Assembly (NCBI RefSeq): GCF_900155645.1
Contig: NZ_LT706985.1
Location: forward strand, 62,001-126,000
Source of the DNA: Vaginimicrobium propionicum
GTDB lineage: Bacteria; Actinomycetota; Actinomycetes; Propionibacteriales; Propionibacteriaceae
Length of the DNA: 64,000 bases
Reading direction: 5' to 3'
Shown: in pieces, positions 63,433-64,000 of the stretch
Layout: every line of letters starts with the position of its first letter
How positions within the stretch are numbered: the first letter of the stretch is position 1
The notes under the pieces: generated by a model
The model's input: the letters and a program-made list of their open reading frames with translations, nothing else
Database searches by the model: none
Told to the model about the DNA's origin: nothing
Position numbers and translations under genes: made by a program

Positions 63433-63483
63433 AACGATAGCTTTGGGGTAGATGGGATTTTAAGGCCTTCACAAGCTATCGTT
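63433..63483. repeat. Inverted repeat upstream of the M23 peptidase gene
   Basis: Perfect 11-bp arms AACGATAGCTT and AAGCTATCGTT (63433-63443 and 63473-63483) with a 29-nt spacer, ending 39 bp before the M23 start. It could be a leader-RNA stem or a pair of operator half sites. No known riboswitch consensus is recognised. Confidence 0.6.
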
Positions 63484-63522
63484 AAGTCATTAGAGCGATT
63501 TGGTGGTAGGGGATTAAGCTCT

Positions 63523-64000
63523 ATGAGGCGGACAAATTTCAGCGCGGCACTCGTCAGCTTCTTAGCTAGCGTGGCTTTTTTGGCGATGTCAGCTGTAGGG
63601 CCAGGCGTCTTTGCGCAGGCGAATGCCTCGCTAAATTCTAGGTTATGGACAGCTCCCTCAGCCTCCAGCGTCTTTATGGCTAATCAGCGCGCCAAGGTGC
63701 AAGCAGAAGAAGCCTCGCGCTCCAAGGAGCCAGAGCCAGTCAAGACCCCTGAGGTGGCTGACACTGGCCACGCTGACAATGGTAAATGGGAATGGCCGCT
63801 AGATTCTAGGATTCAAACCTCGCCTTTTGGCTTTAGGACGGATCCAATTAATGGTTCTGCTGGTTTCCATACTGGCCTAGACATCGGGGCGGCTTGCGGC
63901 AGTGACGCTTACGCTAGTCGGGAGGGTCAAGTTTCGTTCGCTGGTGTTGCTGGCGGCTACGGCAATCGCATCGTCATTCTGCACTCCAATGGTGTGAGTA
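63523..64000 (+). CDS. M23 family metallopeptidase, 5' part
   Basis: Open frame from ATG 63523 to the window end (159 codons, continues). It has a signal peptide (about 1-35), a charged linker rich in Glu/Lys/Pro, then the start of an M23 endopeptidase: PFGFRTDPINGSAGFHTGLD with the zinc ligands His and Asp in H-T-G-L-D, and ASREGQVSFAGVAGGYGNRI. It would cut peptidoglycan cross-links outside the cell. Starts 141 bp after tRNA-Glu. Confidence 0.88.
   Translation, partial: MRRTNFSAALVSFLASVAFLAMSAVGPGVFAQANASLNSRLWTAPSASSVFMANQRAKVQAEEASRSKEPEPVKTPEVADTGHADNGKWEWPLDSRIQTSPFGFRTDPINGSAGFHTGLDIGAACGSDAYASREGQVSFAGVAGGYGNRIVILHSNGVS

Noticed and set aside
63433-63483. c-di-AMP (ydaO-type) riboswitch before the M23 gene
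   Set aside because: The gene type would fit, but none of the conserved ydaO blocks is visible.

Overview
The window is one chromosomal stretch from a mid-GC actinobacterium. The evidence is the gene order eno / FtsB-like / DUF501 / ppx, the presence of CrgA, DUF881 and DUF5129-type proteins, a MrpAB fusion, and the frequent GTG starts and stop/start overlaps. I infer a member of the Actinomycetales, probably Actinomycetaceae, but cannot name the genus.

Layout. 0-12 kb holds housekeeping genes: pth, mfd, a SurA-like lipoprotein, mazG, eno, the FtsB-like septum protein, DUF501, ppx, an unusual tRNA(UAA), an acyl-CoA ligase and an FAD dehydrogenase. 12-14 kb holds an NhaC antiporter. 14-20.5 kb is a sugar uptake cluster with a GntR/LacI-type regulator, a binding protein, two permeases and a transketolase. 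20.5-21.8 kb is a partly decayed spacer with a short DUF624 gene and an orphan HigA antitoxin. 21.8-27 kb is a second sugar ABC cluster with a GH32/68-like enzyme and a LacI regulator. Neither sugar cluster encodes an ATPase, so both probably share one encoded elsewhere. 27-31 kb is thiBPQ behind a TPP riboswitch. 31-37.5 kb is a complete Mrp Na+/H+ antiporter operon. 37.5-44.5 kb holds crgA, DUF881, leuB, a DUF2892-like gene, ilvE, cimA, an FAH-family enzyme and a CPBP protease; leuB, ilvE and cimA fit a citramalate route to isoleucine.

44.5-63.3 kb is the accessory part, lying between tRNA-Gln(CUG) and tRNA-Glu(CUC). It starts with a large nested palindrome and an 84-bp tandem repeat. Next comes a 6.7-kb island of genes foreign in composition (DUF4253, SUKH/SMI1, Imm17-like, DUF4304-like, TPR-DUF695-RraB, a CXXC protein and two orphans), with gene fragments between them. 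These look like orphan immunity genes taken from Firmicutes polymorphic-toxin loci. The repeat bounds the island on both sides, and at the right end it directly cuts a gene remnant.

After the island come a RelB/YafQ toxin-antitoxin pair and a cluster resembling Bacillus YdjG/H/I: an SPFH protein, a zinc-ribbon membrane protein and a TPM/DUF5129 protein. This is followed by a response regulator, a large 7TM sensor that appears to lack kinase residues, an active-looking histidine kinase, and a lipoprotein. The window ends with an endonuclease III-like glycosylase, tRNA-Glu and the start of an M23 peptidase gene.
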